This document shows positions 31,094 to 40,037 of a stretch of 64,000 bases of DNA, one piece after another. The DNA is taken from positions 372,001 to 436,000 of the forward strand of contig NZ_CP119145.1 of NCBI RefSeq assembly GCF_029167625.1. Direction: 5' to 3'. The position numbers and the translations under genes are program-made. This DNA comes from Streptomyces sp. AM 4-1-1. GTDB lineage: Bacteria > Actinomycetota > Actinomycetes > Streptomycetales > Streptomycetaceae. The number at the start of each line of letters is the position of its first letter. Position 1 is the stretch's first letter. The notes beneath the pieces are model-generated. The model worked only from the letters and a program-made list of their open reading frames with translations. It did no database searches and was not told where the DNA came from.

Positions 31094-31343
31094 AGGCGCC
31101 CGAAGGCCGGGTATCCGACAACGTCCGCTCCCAGGCCGGCCCAGGCCAGGAGCAGCCCAGGCTCAGACCCAGCCCAGCACCAGGACGAGGCCCCCGCCCC
31201 CGTGCCGCGGTTCCCGACGGCGAAGAAGCCGCCGTGGCGCGTGCGGCAGGGGGCGTCGGGGGCCTACCCGAGCAGTGACACCTCCACGGCTGCTCCGCAG
31301 GTGTTTCGCAGGTGTGAGGTTTTCCCCGGGCGGCTGCGGCGTC

Positions 31344-31580
31344 TCAGGCGTCGCCGCTCCCCCTGTCCGCCGCTTCGGCGTCCTCGGTACGTGTGTGCGC
31401 GACGAGGGCGTTGGCGTGGCCGTGCCCGAGTCCGTGCTCGGTCTTGAGCCAGTCGACCAGTTCCATGTGCTTGGTCAGCGGCGAGGACCTGATGAGGTCC
31501 TTCCATTCCGCGATCGGCCGGCCGTGCTTCCGCTCGATCGACGGAAAGTAGCCGGCGGGGCCCTTGACGATGTCGCTCAT
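31344..31580 (-). CDS. DUF4287-domain protein
   Basis: 78 aa, small soluble protein. It starts MSDIVKGPAGYFPSIERKHG and carries W-K-D-L-I...L-V-D-W-L-K-x-E-H-G-L-G-H-G-H-A-N-A-L-V, the pattern of the short DUF4287 family of unknown function. Divergent from the PRC-barrel gene. The start ATG 31580 has only a weak RBS. A longer frame on the same strand (to 31701) is another reading frame and is not supported. Confidence 0.78.
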   Translation of the reverse strand: MSDIVKGPAGYFPSIERKHGRPIAEWKDLIRSSPLTKHMELVDWLKTEHGLGHGHANALVAHTRTEDAEAADRGSGDA

Positions 31581-31811
31581 GCCGGAAGTCTGTCATCCCG
31601 TCGGCGAGCGGGGAATGACGGCCTCGGTGTGCTCCTTCGGCCGGCCGCCGGTGATCGCGTGCGGAGAGCACCGAGGAGACCTCGCCGGAAAACGTCCGCA
31701 CGCGGATCGCATAAGGCCGTGGACTCAGGGCACCAGGATCAGCGAGGCAGGGTCACCGCGTTTCGGCGGCCTTCCTCTTGGCTGAGCATTCGTCGATAGA
31801 GAGGCTTTCTC

Positions 31812-32162
31812 ATGAGTGACATCTGGGGCTACCAGCCGACGACCGGCCACACCGCCGGCAACACCCTGACCGGTTACAAGGTCGAGGCGAAGGACGGCAG
31901 CATCGGCAAGGTCGACAAGCACTCCGACGAGGTCGGTTCCTCGTACCTGGTCGTGGACACCGGAGTCTGGATCTTCGGCAAGGAGGTGCTGCTGCCCGCG
32001 GGCACCGTCACCCGCGTCGATACGGACGAAGAGAAGATCTACGTCGACCTGACCAAGGACCAGATCAAGGAAGCGCCCGAGTTCGACAAGGACAAGCACC
32101 TCGGTGACACCGGCTATCACGAGCAGGTGGGCGGCTACTACGGCCGTCACCGTCGCGTCTGA
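31812..32162 (+). CDS. PRC-barrel domain protein
   Basis: 116 aa. The central segment (YKVEAKDGSIGKVDKHSDEV, then YLVVDTGVWIFGKEVLLPAG and V-x-x-V-D-x-D-E-E-K-I-Y-V) is a PRC-barrel beta-fold, as in stress-related small proteins of Streptomyces. The C-terminus is rich in Asp, Lys, Gly and Tyr. No partner gene is evident; it is followed by a strong hairpin at 32175-32215. Role uncertain. Confidence 0.85.
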   Translation: MSDIWGYQPTTGHTAGNTLTGYKVEAKDGSIGKVDKHSDEVGSSYLVVDTGVWIFGKEVLLPAGTVTRVDTDEEKIYVDLTKDQIKEAPEFDKDKHLGDTGYHEQVGGYYGRHRRV

Positions 32163-32174
32163 GACACCGATGCC

Positions 32175-32215
32175 AGGGGTGGGGCCGACCAGTTCGACTG
32201 GTCGGCCCCACCCCT
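32175..32215. terminator. Strong bidirectional hairpin terminator
   Basis: AGGGGTGGGGCCGACCA (32175-32191) pairs perfectly with TGGTCGGCCCCACCCCT (32199-32215) around a 7-base loop. It lies between the converging PRC-barrel and UbiA genes and can stop both. Confidence 0.85.
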
Positions 32216-32340
32216 GTGTTCCGCCGTATCCTCCCGGGGCCGGGAGTCGTCACGGTCGGACGCCATGTCCCGCCGGCCGCCGCCCAGGACAGGCGGGACG
32301 GCACCGGGCGGCGGCCGGACGACCGCACGGGCACGGGCCG

Positions 32341-33213
32341 TCACACCAGAGCGGTGCCCTGTACCAGGAGCAGTGTCACGTCCACCGCCGCCACGGCCAC
32401 GGTCCCGACGAACGGCGCCCTGGACCAGTACCGGCCCAGGACCGGCCCCGCGAACGCCATGAGCGCCGCCGCCCCCAGCGTGGCCACTCCCCCTCCGCCC
32501 GGTGACCCCTGAGGCCCCAGCACCAGCACCGCGGTCGCCGCCAGCAGCGGGACGGGCAGCAGCAGCCGGATGCCGGTCGCGCCCAGCCGCTGCGGCAGCC
32601 CGCGCACACCTTCCCTGAGGTCGCCCTCCAGGTCCGGGAGCACATCGCCCAGATGAGCGGCGACCCCCAGCAGCGCCCCGGCCGTCAGGACCCACCACTC
32701 CGGCCAGGGCCGTGCGGGCAGGCTCAGGGTGACGACAGCGGGGAGACCTCCGAATCCGACGACGTACGGAAGCCACGAGAGCGCCGTGGTCTTCAGCCTC
32801 AGGTTGTAGGACCACGCGGCGGCGACCGCCGTCAGGTGCACCGCCGCGGACGCGGGGCCACAGGCGAGTGACAGCGGGACGCACAGCAGCAGAGCGGTGA
32901 ACGCCGCCCGCCACACCGTGCCACGGCCGAGGGAGCCGACGGCCACCGGTTTGTCCCGTCGGCCCGCCGCGATGTCGCGCCGGGCGTCGAAGGCGTCGTT
33001 GCACCAGCCCACCGAGAGCTGCCCGGTCAGCACGGCCGCGCCGATCAGCAGACAGCCGGTCGCGCCGAGGCCGACGCAGACGCCCAGCGCGACCGCGAGG
33101 CCGGTCACCGCGGCCACCGGGCCCGGGTGGCAGGACATCGCGAGTGCCACCGCGCGACGCGGCGGCCACCATCCGGTCAGTTCGGGCGTGCGCTGCGGGT
33201 CCCCGGTGTCCAT
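32341..33213 (-). CDS. UbiA-family prenyltransferase
   Basis: 290 aa from ATG 33213; an in-frame ATG at 33279 would add 22 residues and leave only 27 bases to the divergent leader ORF. Multi-pass membrane protein with both Asp-rich motifs: NDAFDARRDIAAGRRDKP and GDVLPDLEGD. UbiA enzymes move a polyprenyl group from its diphosphate to an aromatic or quinone acceptor at the membrane. Divergent from a type III PKS operon, so the aromatic product of that PKS is the likely acceptor (inference). The prenyl donor length cannot be read. Confidence 0.88.
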   Translation of the reverse strand: MDTGDPQRTPELTGWWPPRRAVALAMSCHPGPVAAVTGLAVALGVCVGLGATGCLLIGAAVLTGQLSVGWCNDAFDARRDIAAGRRDKPVAVGSLGRGTVWRAAFTALLLCVPLSLACGPASAAVHLTAVAAAWSYNLRLKTTALSWLPYVVGFGGLPAVVTLSLPARPWPEWWVLTAGALLGVAAHLGDVLPDLEGDLREGVRGLPQRLGATGIRLLLPVPLLAATAVLVLGPQGSPGGGGVATLGAAALMAFAGPVLGRYWSRAPFVGTVAVAAVDVTLLLVQGTALV

Positions 33214-33306
33214 CGGGCGATGGTAGGCATCCGGGCCGGACCGACCTGGCAGCCGCACGGGTTGTCCACGGTGTGTCATTCCGCGCTCTCGGGCAAGGAT
33301 CGATTC

Positions 33307-33336
33307 ATGAAGCCTCCGAAGCGGAATCCGGGATGA
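33307..33336 (+). CDS. Possible 9-codon leader peptide
   Basis: ATG 33307 starts a 9-residue frame (MKPPKRNPG) whose TGA overlaps the ATG of the type III PKS (ATGA, 33333-33336). AAGGATCG lies 6 bases upstream. It is rich in Pro and basic residues. Such an arrangement could couple translation or slow ribosomes, but very short frames also arise by chance. Confidence 0.3.
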   Translation: MKPPKRNPG

Positions 33337-34385
33337 CCAGGATCGCGGCGGTTCACGGCGCTCTCGCCCCGTATCGCCATACCCAGAGCGAGATCACCGA
33401 CATGGTGGCCCGCACCTGTCTGCCGGCCGGCGCCGACCGACGTGTCCTGGACCGGCTCCACCGGAACGCGCGGGTCCGTACCCGGCACATGGTGCTGCCA
33501 CTGGACGGCTACGGCGAGCTGAACGGCTTCGGGGACGCCAACGACGTGTTCATCGGAGCGGCGGTCGACCTGGGCGCCGAGGCGGTGCGCGGCGCGCTGC
33601 GGACCGCCGGGCTGACACCGACGGATGTGGACCTGCTGATGTTCACCTCGGTCACCGGTGTGGCCACCCCCTCCGTCGACGCGCGGCTGATCGGCCGTCT
33701 GGGGATGCGTCCCGATGTGAAACGGCTGCCGATCTTCGGTCTGGGCTGTGTCGCCGGGGCCGCCGGGGTGGCCCGGCTGCACGACTACCTGGTCGGCAGG
33801 CCGGACCAGGTGGCGGTGCTGCTCTCGGCCGAGTTCTGTTCCCTCACGTTTCAGCGCGACGACGCGACGCCCGCCAATCTGGTGGCCACCGGCCTGTTCG
33901 GGGACGGCGCGGCGGCCGTGGTCGCCGTCGGCGACGGACGGGCGGCGACCGGACCGGAGGTGATCGACACCCGCAGCCGGATGTATCCGGGCACCGAACA
34001 CGTCATGGGCTGGGACATCCGCGGTTCGGGCTTCAGGGTGGTGCTCGATCCGGCCGTTCCCGACGTCGTGCGTGAGTACCTCGCCGACGACGTGCACGAC
34101 TTCCTGGCCGAGCACGGCCTCAAACCGAAGGACGTGGCCCACTGGGTCTGCCACCCCGGCGGCCCCAAGGTGCTGGAAGCCGTCTCGTCCACGCTCTCGT
34201 TGCCCGACCACGCCCTGGACGTCACCTGGCGCTCCCTCGCCGCGGTCGGCAATCTGTCGTCGGCGTCGGTGCTGCACGTGCTCCGGGACACCATGGAGCA
34301 GGAACGGCCCGAACCCGGGACACCCGGTCTGATGCTGGCCATGGGACCGGGCTTCTGCTGCGAACTCGTACTGCTGCGCTGGTAG
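33333..34385 (+). CDS. srsA: Type III polyketide synthase (alkylresorcinol-synthase-like)
   Basis: 350 aa, usual chalcone-synthase-fold length. The catalytic triad is visible: Cys in GLGCVAGAAG, His in CHPGGPKVL, Asn in GNLSSAS; the Gly-rich C-terminal loop reads GPGFCCELVLLRW. It condenses a starter acyl-CoA with malonyl-CoA extenders without an ACP. Followed by a methyltransferase and an FAD oxidoreductase, the same order as srsABC of S. griseus, which makes methylated phenolic lipids and quinones. Starter and chain length are not readable. RBS GGAA about 8 bases before the ATG; the start overlaps the stop of a 9-codon frame. Confidence 0.92.
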   Translation: MTRIAAVHGALAPYRHTQSEITDMVARTCLPAGADRRVLDRLHRNARVRTRHMVLPLDGYGELNGFGDANDVFIGAAVDLGAEAVRGALRTAGLTPTDVDLLMFTSVTGVATPSVDARLIGRLGMRPDVKRLPIFGLGCVAGAAGVARLHDYLVGRPDQVAVLLSAEFCSLTFQRDDATPANLVATGLFGDGAAAVVAVGDGRAATGPEVIDTRSRMYPGTEHVMGWDIRGSGFRVVLDPAVPDVVREYLADDVHDFLAEHGLKPKDVAHWVCHPGGPKVLEAVSSTLSLPDHALDVTWRSLAAVGNLSSASVLHVLRDTMEQERPEPGTPGLMLAMGPGFCCELVLLRW

Positions 34386-34398
34386 GTCGGAGGACCGC

Positions 34399-34965
34399 AT
34401 GATCTGGTACACGGCCCTGGTGCTCGCCGTCGCGGGCGAGCGCGTGGCCGAACTCGCCGTGGCGTCGCGCAACACCCGCTGGAGCCTGGCCCGCGGCGGC
34501 ATCGAGTCCGGTCGCGGGCACTACCCGGCGATGGCGCTGCTGCACACCGCGTTCCTGGCCGGCTGCTGGGCAGAGGTGTGGCTGGCCGACCGCCCGTTCG
34601 TCCCGGCGCTCGGCTGGACCATGGTGGGGGTGGTGGCCGCCGCGCAGGCGCTGCGCTGGTGGTGCGTCGGGACGCTCGGGCACCGGTGGAACACCCGGGT
34701 CATCGTCGTCCCCGGATTGTCCGCGGTCACCGCGGGCCCCTACCGGTGGCTGCGCCATCCCAACTATGTCGCGGTCGCCGCCGAGGGGCTGGCCCTGCCG
34801 CTGATTCACGGCGCGTGGCTGACCGCCACCGTCTTCACCGTGCTCAACGCGGCGCTGATGACGGTCCGCGTGCGGTGCGAGAACGCGGCGCTGGCCTCCG
34901 TCACCGCCGTGCCCGGCGTGACGGAAACACGGGATGTGCGGAGCACGAGGGACGTACGGGCGTGA
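34399..34965 (+). CDS. srsB: ICMT-like membrane methyltransferase
   Basis: 188 aa with several hydrophobic helices. C-terminal motif G-P-Y-R-W-L-R-H-P-N-Y followed by E-G and a final helix, typical of isoprenylcysteine carboxyl methyltransferase relatives found beside type III PKS genes. Expected to O-methylate the phenolic product using SAM at the membrane. GGAGG six bases before the ATG, 13 bases after the PKS stop. Confidence 0.88.
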   Translation: MIWYTALVLAVAGERVAELAVASRNTRWSLARGGIESGRGHYPAMALLHTAFLAGCWAEVWLADRPFVPALGWTMVGVVAAAQALRWWCVGTLGHRWNTRVIVVPGLSAVTAGPYRWLRHPNYVAVAAEGLALPLIHGAWLTATVFTVLNAALMTVRVRCENAALASVTAVPGVTETRDVRSTRDVRA

Positions 34966-35975
34966 TCGACGTCCTGGTGGCGGGCGGTGGCCCGGCCGGT
35001 CTCGCGGCGGCGATCCACGCCGCGCGGACCGGTCTGGAGGCCGTCGTGGTCGAACCGCGGCCCGCCCCCGTCGACAAGGCGTGCGGCGAGGGCATCATGC
35101 CCAGCGGGGTGGTGGCCCTGCGCTCGCTGGGGATCGACGTCCAGGGCCATGAGCTGCGCGGAATCCGTTACGTGGACGGCGTCCGTGACGCGCGGGCCCT
35201 GTTCCGGGGCGGCAAGGGACTCGGCGTGCGCCGGACCGCGCTGCACACGGCCCTTCACGCACGGGCCCTGGCACTCGGCGTCCGTGTCGTCCAGGGCAAG
35301 GTGACCGGTGTCCGTCAGGAAGGGGACAGGGTCACGGCCTGCGGGCTGACGGCGCGTTGGCTGATCGCCGCGGACGGCCTGCACTCCCCGCTGCGCCGGG
35401 CACTCGGCCTGGACCGCCCGGCGGAGGAGCCGGGCCGGTACGGACTGCGCCGTCACTACCGGGTCGCCCCGTGGTCGGACTTCGTGGAGGTCCACTGGTC
35501 GCGACGGGGAGAGGCCTATGTGACACCGGTCGGTGACGCGCTGGTGGGGGTCGCCGTGCTCAGTCGCGAACGGTGTCCCTACGACGAGCACCTGACGGAC
35601 TTTCCCGGCCTGGCCGCCTCGCTCCGGGGCCGGGAGGCGGGTCCGGTACGCGGCGCGGGGCCGCTGCGGCAGCGGTGCCGGGAACCCCGGGCCGGGCGGG
35701 TGCTGCTGGTCGGTGACGCGGCGGGCTACGTCGACGCGTTGACGGGTGAGGGGGTCGCGCTGGCACTGGCGACGGCCGGAGCGGCGATCGGGTGCGTGGC
35801 CGCCGGCCGGCCCGAGGACTACCCGGCCGGATGGGCGCGGCTGACGAGACGCCACCGGTTGCTGACGGGGGCGCTGCTGCGGGCGGCCCGGAACCCCGGC
35901 GCGTCCCGTCTGATCGTCCCGCTGGCCGGTCGGCTGCCGCGGGTGTTCGGCGCGGCCGTCCACGCGTTGCAGTAG
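34962..35975 (+). CDS. srsC: FAD-dependent monooxygenase / geranylgeranyl-reductase-like oxidoreductase
   Basis: 337 aa, GTG start overlapping the methyltransferase stop by 4 bases (GTGA). N-terminal VLVAGGGPAGLAAAIHAA (FAD Rossmann fold), DKACGEGIMPSG, and later VLLVGDAAGYVDALTGEG (second FAD motif). The PKACGE-type segment is shared by geranylgeranyl reductases and the flavin hydroxylases of type III PKS operons. In srs-type pathways this enzyme hydroxylates the methylated resorcinol ring toward a quinone; that role is inferred here. Confidence 0.88.
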   Translation: MIDVLVAGGGPAGLAAAIHAARTGLEAVVVEPRPAPVDKACGEGIMPSGVVALRSLGIDVQGHELRGIRYVDGVRDARALFRGGKGLGVRRTALHTALHARALALGVRVVQGKVTGVRQEGDRVTACGLTARWLIAADGLHSPLRRALGLDRPAEEPGRYGLRRHYRVAPWSDFVEVHWSRRGEAYVTPVGDALVGVAVLSRERCPYDEHLTDFPGLAASLRGREAGPVRGAGPLRQRCREPRAGRVLLVGDAAGYVDALTGEGVALALATAGAAIGCVAAGRPEDYPAGWARLTRRHRLLTGALLRAARNPGASRLIVPLAGRLPRVFGAAVHALQ

Positions 35976-35988
35976 CCGAACAGGGCCG

Positions 35989-36027
35989 CCCGGCCGCCGC
36001 GTCCGTCGGGGTGGATGGGCGGCCGGG
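35989..36027. terminator. Candidate hairpin between converging genes
   Basis: CCCGGCCGCC (35989-35998) pairs with GGCGGCCGGG (36018-36027). It lies between the ends of the FAD oxidoreductase gene and the efflux gene. The loop is long (19 bases), so moderate support. The rest of 35976-36254 shows nothing recognisable. Confidence 0.4.
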
Positions 36028-36254
36028 ATCGGCTCCGACCGGCCGGGGGATGCGCGGCACGTTCGCGTACGCCCTGTCCCCGGCCTCGCAGGTGCGCGCT
36101 CGCCGGACGGGGACAACAGGTCGCGCTCTCACGGGAGCCGGCCGACCGGCCGTGGCAGATCGACCCGGGCGCGCGACCGAGGGCGGGCGGGCCGGGAGGG
36201 TGGCCGACCGCTTCGGCCCCGCCCCGGGCCCGTCGCCCAGCGGGTGTCGGCCCG

Positions 36255-37712
36255 TCACGCCTCCGTCAGGATCTGCTCGGCCGTGTCGGTCCGCTCGGCG
36301 GCGCCCTTGTCCGCCGGGTCGCGGCGCGCGGCCGGGATGACCGCCGCGATCAGAGCGGCGACCAGGGCGACACCACAGCCGATCAACAGGCCGGTGCGGA
36401 AGCCTTCCTCGGAGGTGAAGCCGTGGCCGCCCATGGTGTTGGTCATCTGCGAGAGGACGACGCCGATCACCGCGGCGCCGATCGATGTGCCGAGCGAACG
36501 CATGAGCGCGTTGAACCCGTTGGCCGCGGCCGTCTCGGAGAGCGGCACCGAGCTCATGATCAACGCGGGCATCGCACCGTAGGCGAGACCGACGCCGCCG
36601 CTGGTGACCATGCCCACCAGCATCAGCCCCCAGGCGGAGCCCATCAGTGACAACGACAGGCCGTAGCCGGCGGCGATGACCAGGACCCCGCAGACCAGGG
36701 TGAACTTCGGGCCGCGGGCATCGGTGAGCTTTCCGCCGAACGGGGAGACGATCATCATCATGATGCCGCCGGGTGCCATCCACAGGCCCGCCGCGAGCAT
36801 CGACTGTCCGAGGCCGTAACCGGTGGCCTCGGGGAACTGCAGCAGCTGCGGCAGGATCAGCATGCTGGCGTACATGCCGAAGCCGACGAAGACCGAGGCG
36901 ATGTTGGTGAGCAGCACCCTGGGACGGGCCGTGGTGCGCAGATCCACCAGCGGTTCCCGTGTGCGCAGCTCCCAGACGCCCCAGACGAGCAGCAGCGCGA
37001 GTGCGGCGGCGAACAGGCCCAGGGTCGTCGCGGAACCCCAGCCCCAGTCGGCGCCCTTGGAGACGGCGAGCAGCAGGCAGACCAGGCCGGCGCCGAGGCC
37101 GATCGCACCGGGCACGTCGAATCGCTGTCCCTTGGCGGTCGCCGGGACGTCCGGGACGAGGAACCAGACCAGAGCCGCCACCACCAGGGCCAGGACGGCG
37201 GAACCCCAGAACAGCATGCGCCAGTCCGTGTACTGGGCGACCGCCGCCGCGATCGGCAGACCGAGGCCGCCACCGATGCCCATGGAAGCGCTGACCAGTG
37301 CGATGGAGGAGCTGAGCTTCTCCGGCGGGACCACGTCGCGGAGCAGGGCGATGCCGAGAGGCACCATGCCCATGCCCACGCCCTGGAGGCCACGTCCGAC
37401 GATCATCGGGACGACGGAGGACGCCAGCGCGCAGACCACCGAGCCGCACACCAGCGGGACCGCGCACACCAGCAGCATCCGGCGTTTGCCGACCAGGTCA
37501 CCGAGACGGCCGGAGACGGGCACCCACACGGCCGCCACCAGAAGGGTGACGGTGATCACCCAGGCGGAGTTCGAGCGTGAGGTGTGCAGAATCCGCGGGA
37601 GTTCCGCGATGAGCGGCGTCACCAGCGTCTGCATGATCGCTGCCGTGATGCCGGCGAACGCCAGCGTGGCAACCACTCCGCCCGCACGGGCCGAGGGCTG
37701 GGGGGCATTCAT
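36255..37712 (-). CDS. MFS drug efflux transporter (DHA2 type, 14-TM)
   Basis: 485 aa, about 14 hydrophobic segments. MFS loop 2-3 motif GRLGDLVGKRR and motif C-like GIGGGLGLPIAAA. Start ATG 37712 with GGGAG seven bases upstream; the open frame extends to 38477 but would overlap the MarR gene. Proton-driven export of toxic compounds is expected at the cytoplasmic membrane. It is divergent from a MarR regulator, the usual arrangement for a repressor controlling its pump. It could export one of the nearby metabolites (inference). Confidence 0.93.
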   Translation of the reverse strand: MNAPQPSARAGGVVATLAFAGITAAIMQTLVTPLIAELPRILHTSRSNSAWVITVTLLVAAVWVPVSGRLGDLVGKRRMLLVCAVPLVCGSVVCALASSVVPMIVGRGLQGVGMGMVPLGIALLRDVVPPEKLSSSIALVSASMGIGGGLGLPIAAAVAQYTDWRMLFWGSAVLALVVAALVWFLVPDVPATAKGQRFDVPGAIGLGAGLVCLLLAVSKGADWGWGSATTLGLFAAALALLLVWGVWELRTREPLVDLRTTARPRVLLTNIASVFVGFGMYASMLILPQLLQFPEATGYGLGQSMLAAGLWMAPGGIMMMIVSPFGGKLTDARGPKFTLVCGVLVIAAGYGLSLSLMGSAWGLMLVGMVTSGGVGLAYGAMPALIMSSVPLSETAAANGFNALMRSLGTSIGAAVIGVVLSQMTNTMGGHGFTSEEGFRTGLLIGCGVALVAALIAAVIPAARRDPADKGAAERTDTAEQILTEA

Positions 37713-37748
37713 GAAGGAACTCCCTGGGGTGTCTTCGGAAACGAGAGT

Positions 37749-37778
37749 GTGCATCGTACATGCCTCATGCACCAGGCA
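37749..37778. promoter_or_regulatory. Candidate MarR operator
   Basis: Two overlapping inverted repeats lie in the divergent MFS/MarR intergenic region: GTGCAT (37749-37754) N12 ATGCAC (37767-37772), and TGCCT (37761-37765) N8 AGGCA (37774-37778). Both sit 36 or more bases before the MFS start. Suggestive of repressor binding. Confidence 0.45.
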
Positions 37779-37874
37779 CGACGCATGGCCGATACATACC
37801 ACTGTGAGAGGATCGGGCCGAGCCGTCCCACATGAGGCACCCCTGGTACGGCGGGAAGCAGGAGGCGAGAGCGC

Positions 37875-38330
37875 ATGACCAAGCCCACCCACGAGGTCGA
37901 GTACGAGCAGATGCTGCTCAGCCGCCATGGACTGCTGCAGCAGAGAGGCGGGCGCCGCAAGGGCGGAGGGCTGGAGCGGAGCGCCTACATCCTGCTCAGC
38001 CGCATCCGCGTCCAGGGACCGATGTCGATCGGGGAGCTGAGCGACGCCTTCGGACTCGACGCCTCCACCCTCAACCGGCAGACCGCGGCGGCGATGCGCG
38101 CCGGGCTCGTGGAGCGTGTGCCCGACCCCCAGGGGGGCATGGCCCGCAAATTCCGGCTCACGGACGAGGGGGCGCACATCCTCGACGACGAACGCGAGGG
38201 CATGGTCGACGGCCTCGACCGGGTCATGGTCGACTGGTCGGACGAGGACATCGCCGCCTTCGCCTTCTATCTGAGGCGCTTCAACACCGACATCGAGCGC
38301 CTCACCGGACGCCCTTGGCCACGCCCGTAG
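37875..38330 (+). CDS. MarR-family transcriptional regulator
   Basis: 151 aa with a central winged helix-turn-helix: ILLSRIRVQGPMSIGELSDA, then FGLDASTLNRQTAAAMRAGL, then the wing E-R-V-P-D-P-Q-G-G-M-A-R-K-F-R-L-T-D-E-G. Flanking helices would form the dimer. Divergent from the efflux pump, so it probably represses the pump and itself, with release by a ligand. Start ATG 37875. Confidence 0.92.
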   Translation: MTKPTHEVEYEQMLLSRHGLLQQRGGRRKGGGLERSAYILLSRIRVQGPMSIGELSDAFGLDASTLNRQTAAAMRAGLVERVPDPQGGMARKFRLTDEGAHILDDEREGMVDGLDRVMVDWSDEDIAAFAFYLRRFNTDIERLTGRPWPRP

Positions 38331-38439
38331 GCGTCGGCGGCGCGTTCCTCCGGCGGGCGGCGACGCGGCGCGGTGGCGGGTCCGGTCTCCCGCCGCCCCC
38401 GAGGCCGGAGACGGCGGAGGACGGCGGAAGGGAGCCTCC

Positions 38440-38591
38440 GGCCCCGCCCGCCGGAAACCCGGACCCGCCCGGAGCACAACCGGACCACTTCAGGCCGCCA
38501 GGACGGAACCGGACCGCCTCGGACCCGCCCGCCGGAAGCCCGGACCCGCCCACGCCGGACCCACCCGCTCCGGACCCGCCCGAGGGCGGAG
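38440..38591. repeat. GC-rich imperfect repeat of CGGACCCGCCC units
   Basis: Between MarR and GAPDH genes (38331-38591 has no gene). The segment repeats CCGGACCCGCC or close variants several times at irregular spacing. Function unknown; it may act as a structured 3' region between the two converging genes. Confidence 0.55.
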
Positions 38592-40037
38592 TCAGACCGC
38601 CGGGGCCGGGTAGGTCGGGTACTCCACACCGGAGACGTGCTGTACGACGCGGATGACCTGGCAGGAGTATCCGAACTCGTTGTCGTACCAGAGGTAGAGG
38701 ATCGCGTCGTCCCCCTCGACCTTGGTCGCACCGGCGTCGACGATCGAGGCGTGGCGCGACCCGATGAAGTCGCTGGAGACCGCGTCGGGGGCGCTGATGA
38801 AGTCGATCTGACGCTTCAGCGGTGAGGCGAGCGACACATTGCGGAGGTGGTCCAGGACCTCTTCGCGGGTGGTCTCACGCGCCAGCCGCAGGCTGAGGAT
38901 CGCGATCGACACGTCCGGCACCGGGACGCGGATCGAGCTGCCGGTGATCCTCGCCTTGAGATCGGGCAGCGCCTTGGCGACGGCGGAGGCGGCACCGGTC
39001 TCGGTGATGACCATGTTGAGCGGCGCCGAACGGCCACGGCGGTCGGAGTTGTGGTAATTGTCCAGCAGGTTCTGGTCGTTGGTGAACGAGTGCACCGTCT
39101 CCACGTGACCGCGCAGGACCCCGTACTCGTCCGCCATCGCCTTCAGCGGCGGAACGATCGCGTTGGTGGTGCAGGAGGCGCAGGACAGGATTCGCTCGTC
39201 CGGCTCGATCATCTCGTGGTTGACACCGTGGACGACGTTGAGGACGTCCCCCTTGCCCGGGGCGGTGAGGACGACCTTGTCCACTCCGGGCCGGAGGTGT
39301 TGCGAAAGGCCCTCGCGGTCGCGCCACTTGCCGGTGTTGTCGATGAGGATGGCGTTCTTTATGCCGTACGCCGTGTAGTCCACCGACGTCGGGTCGTCGG
39401 AGTAGATCACCTTGATCTCGTTGCCGTTGGCGATGATCTTGCTGTTCGCCTCGTCGACGGTGATCGTGCCCTGGAACTGGCCGTGGATGGAGTCGCGGCG
39501 CAGCAGCGAGGCTCGCTTGACGATGTCCTGGCCGGCTCCTCTGCGGACCACGATGGCACGCAGCCGCAGACCGTTCCCGGAGCCGGCCTTCTCGATGAGC
39601 AGCCGGGCGAGGAGACGGCCGATCCGGCCGAACCCGTAGAGGACGACGTCGCGCGGTTCGCGGCGCTCGATCCTGTCGGGGCCCGTGGCGCCGGCGACGG
39701 CCTCGGCGGTGAACTCCGCCACCGGAAGGCCGCGGTCGTCGGCCCGGTACGTCGCGGCGAGCATGCCGATGTCGATCTGGGAGGGGCCGAGTTCGAGCGT
39801 GGTGAGAGCCTGCAGGAAGGGCAGCGTCTCGGTGACGGAAAGCTCCTCGCCGGCGATCTGCCTGGCGAATCGGTGGGTCTTGAGGATGCTGACCACCGAC
39901 TTGTTCACCAGGGAGCGGCTGTGGAGCAGGACTGTCACATCCCGTTCCCGGTGCAGCTTCCCGATGATCGGGATCATCGACTCCGCGATCTCCTCGCGGT
40001 TCTTCCAGTTGGTGAACGAGTCCTCGTTGACAGTCAC
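38592..40037 (-). CDS. gap: Glyceraldehyde-3-phosphate dehydrogenase, long form
   Basis: 481 aa, versus about 335 for ordinary GAPDH. The N-terminal ~125 residues are an extra helical region; the NAD(P)-binding fold then starts at YGFGRIGRLLARLL, and the catalytic motif is SCASCTTNAI. The C-terminal WYDNEFGYSCQV is canonical. It converts glyceraldehyde-3-phosphate and 1,3-bisphosphoglycerate. Long forms of this type occur as second GAPDHs in actinobacteria (for example the roughly 480-aa paralogue of Corynebacterium) and are often linked to gluconeogenesis; that role is an inference. GTG start 40037. Upstream at about 40050-40099 a candidate promoter (TTGAAT, 19-base spacer, TACCAT, minus strand) is visible. 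Confidence 0.92.
   Translation of the reverse strand: MTVNEDSFTNWKNREEIAESMIPIIGKLHRERDVTVLLHSRSLVNKSVVSILKTHRFARQIAGEELSVTETLPFLQALTTLELGPSQIDIGMLAATYRADDRGLPVAEFTAEAVAGATGPDRIERREPRDVVLYGFGRIGRLLARLLIEKAGSGNGLRLRAIVVRRGAGQDIVKRASLLRRDSIHGQFQGTITVDEANSKIIANGNEIKVIYSDDPTSVDYTAYGIKNAILIDNTGKWRDREGLSQHLRPGVDKVVLTAPGKGDVLNVVHGVNHEMIEPDERILSCASCTTNAIVPPLKAMADEYGVLRGHVETVHSFTNDQNLLDNYHNSDRRGRSAPLNMVITETGAASAVAKALPDLKARITGSSIRVPVPDVSIAILSLRLARETTREEVLDHLRNVSLASPLKRQIDFISAPDAVSSDFIGSRHASIVDAGATKVEGDDAILYLWYDNEFGYSCQVIRVVQHVSGVEYPTYPAPAV

Noticed and set aside
36255..38477. Extended efflux-pump frame
   Set aside because: The part beyond 37712 is antisense to the MarR gene; ATG 37712 has a good RBS.
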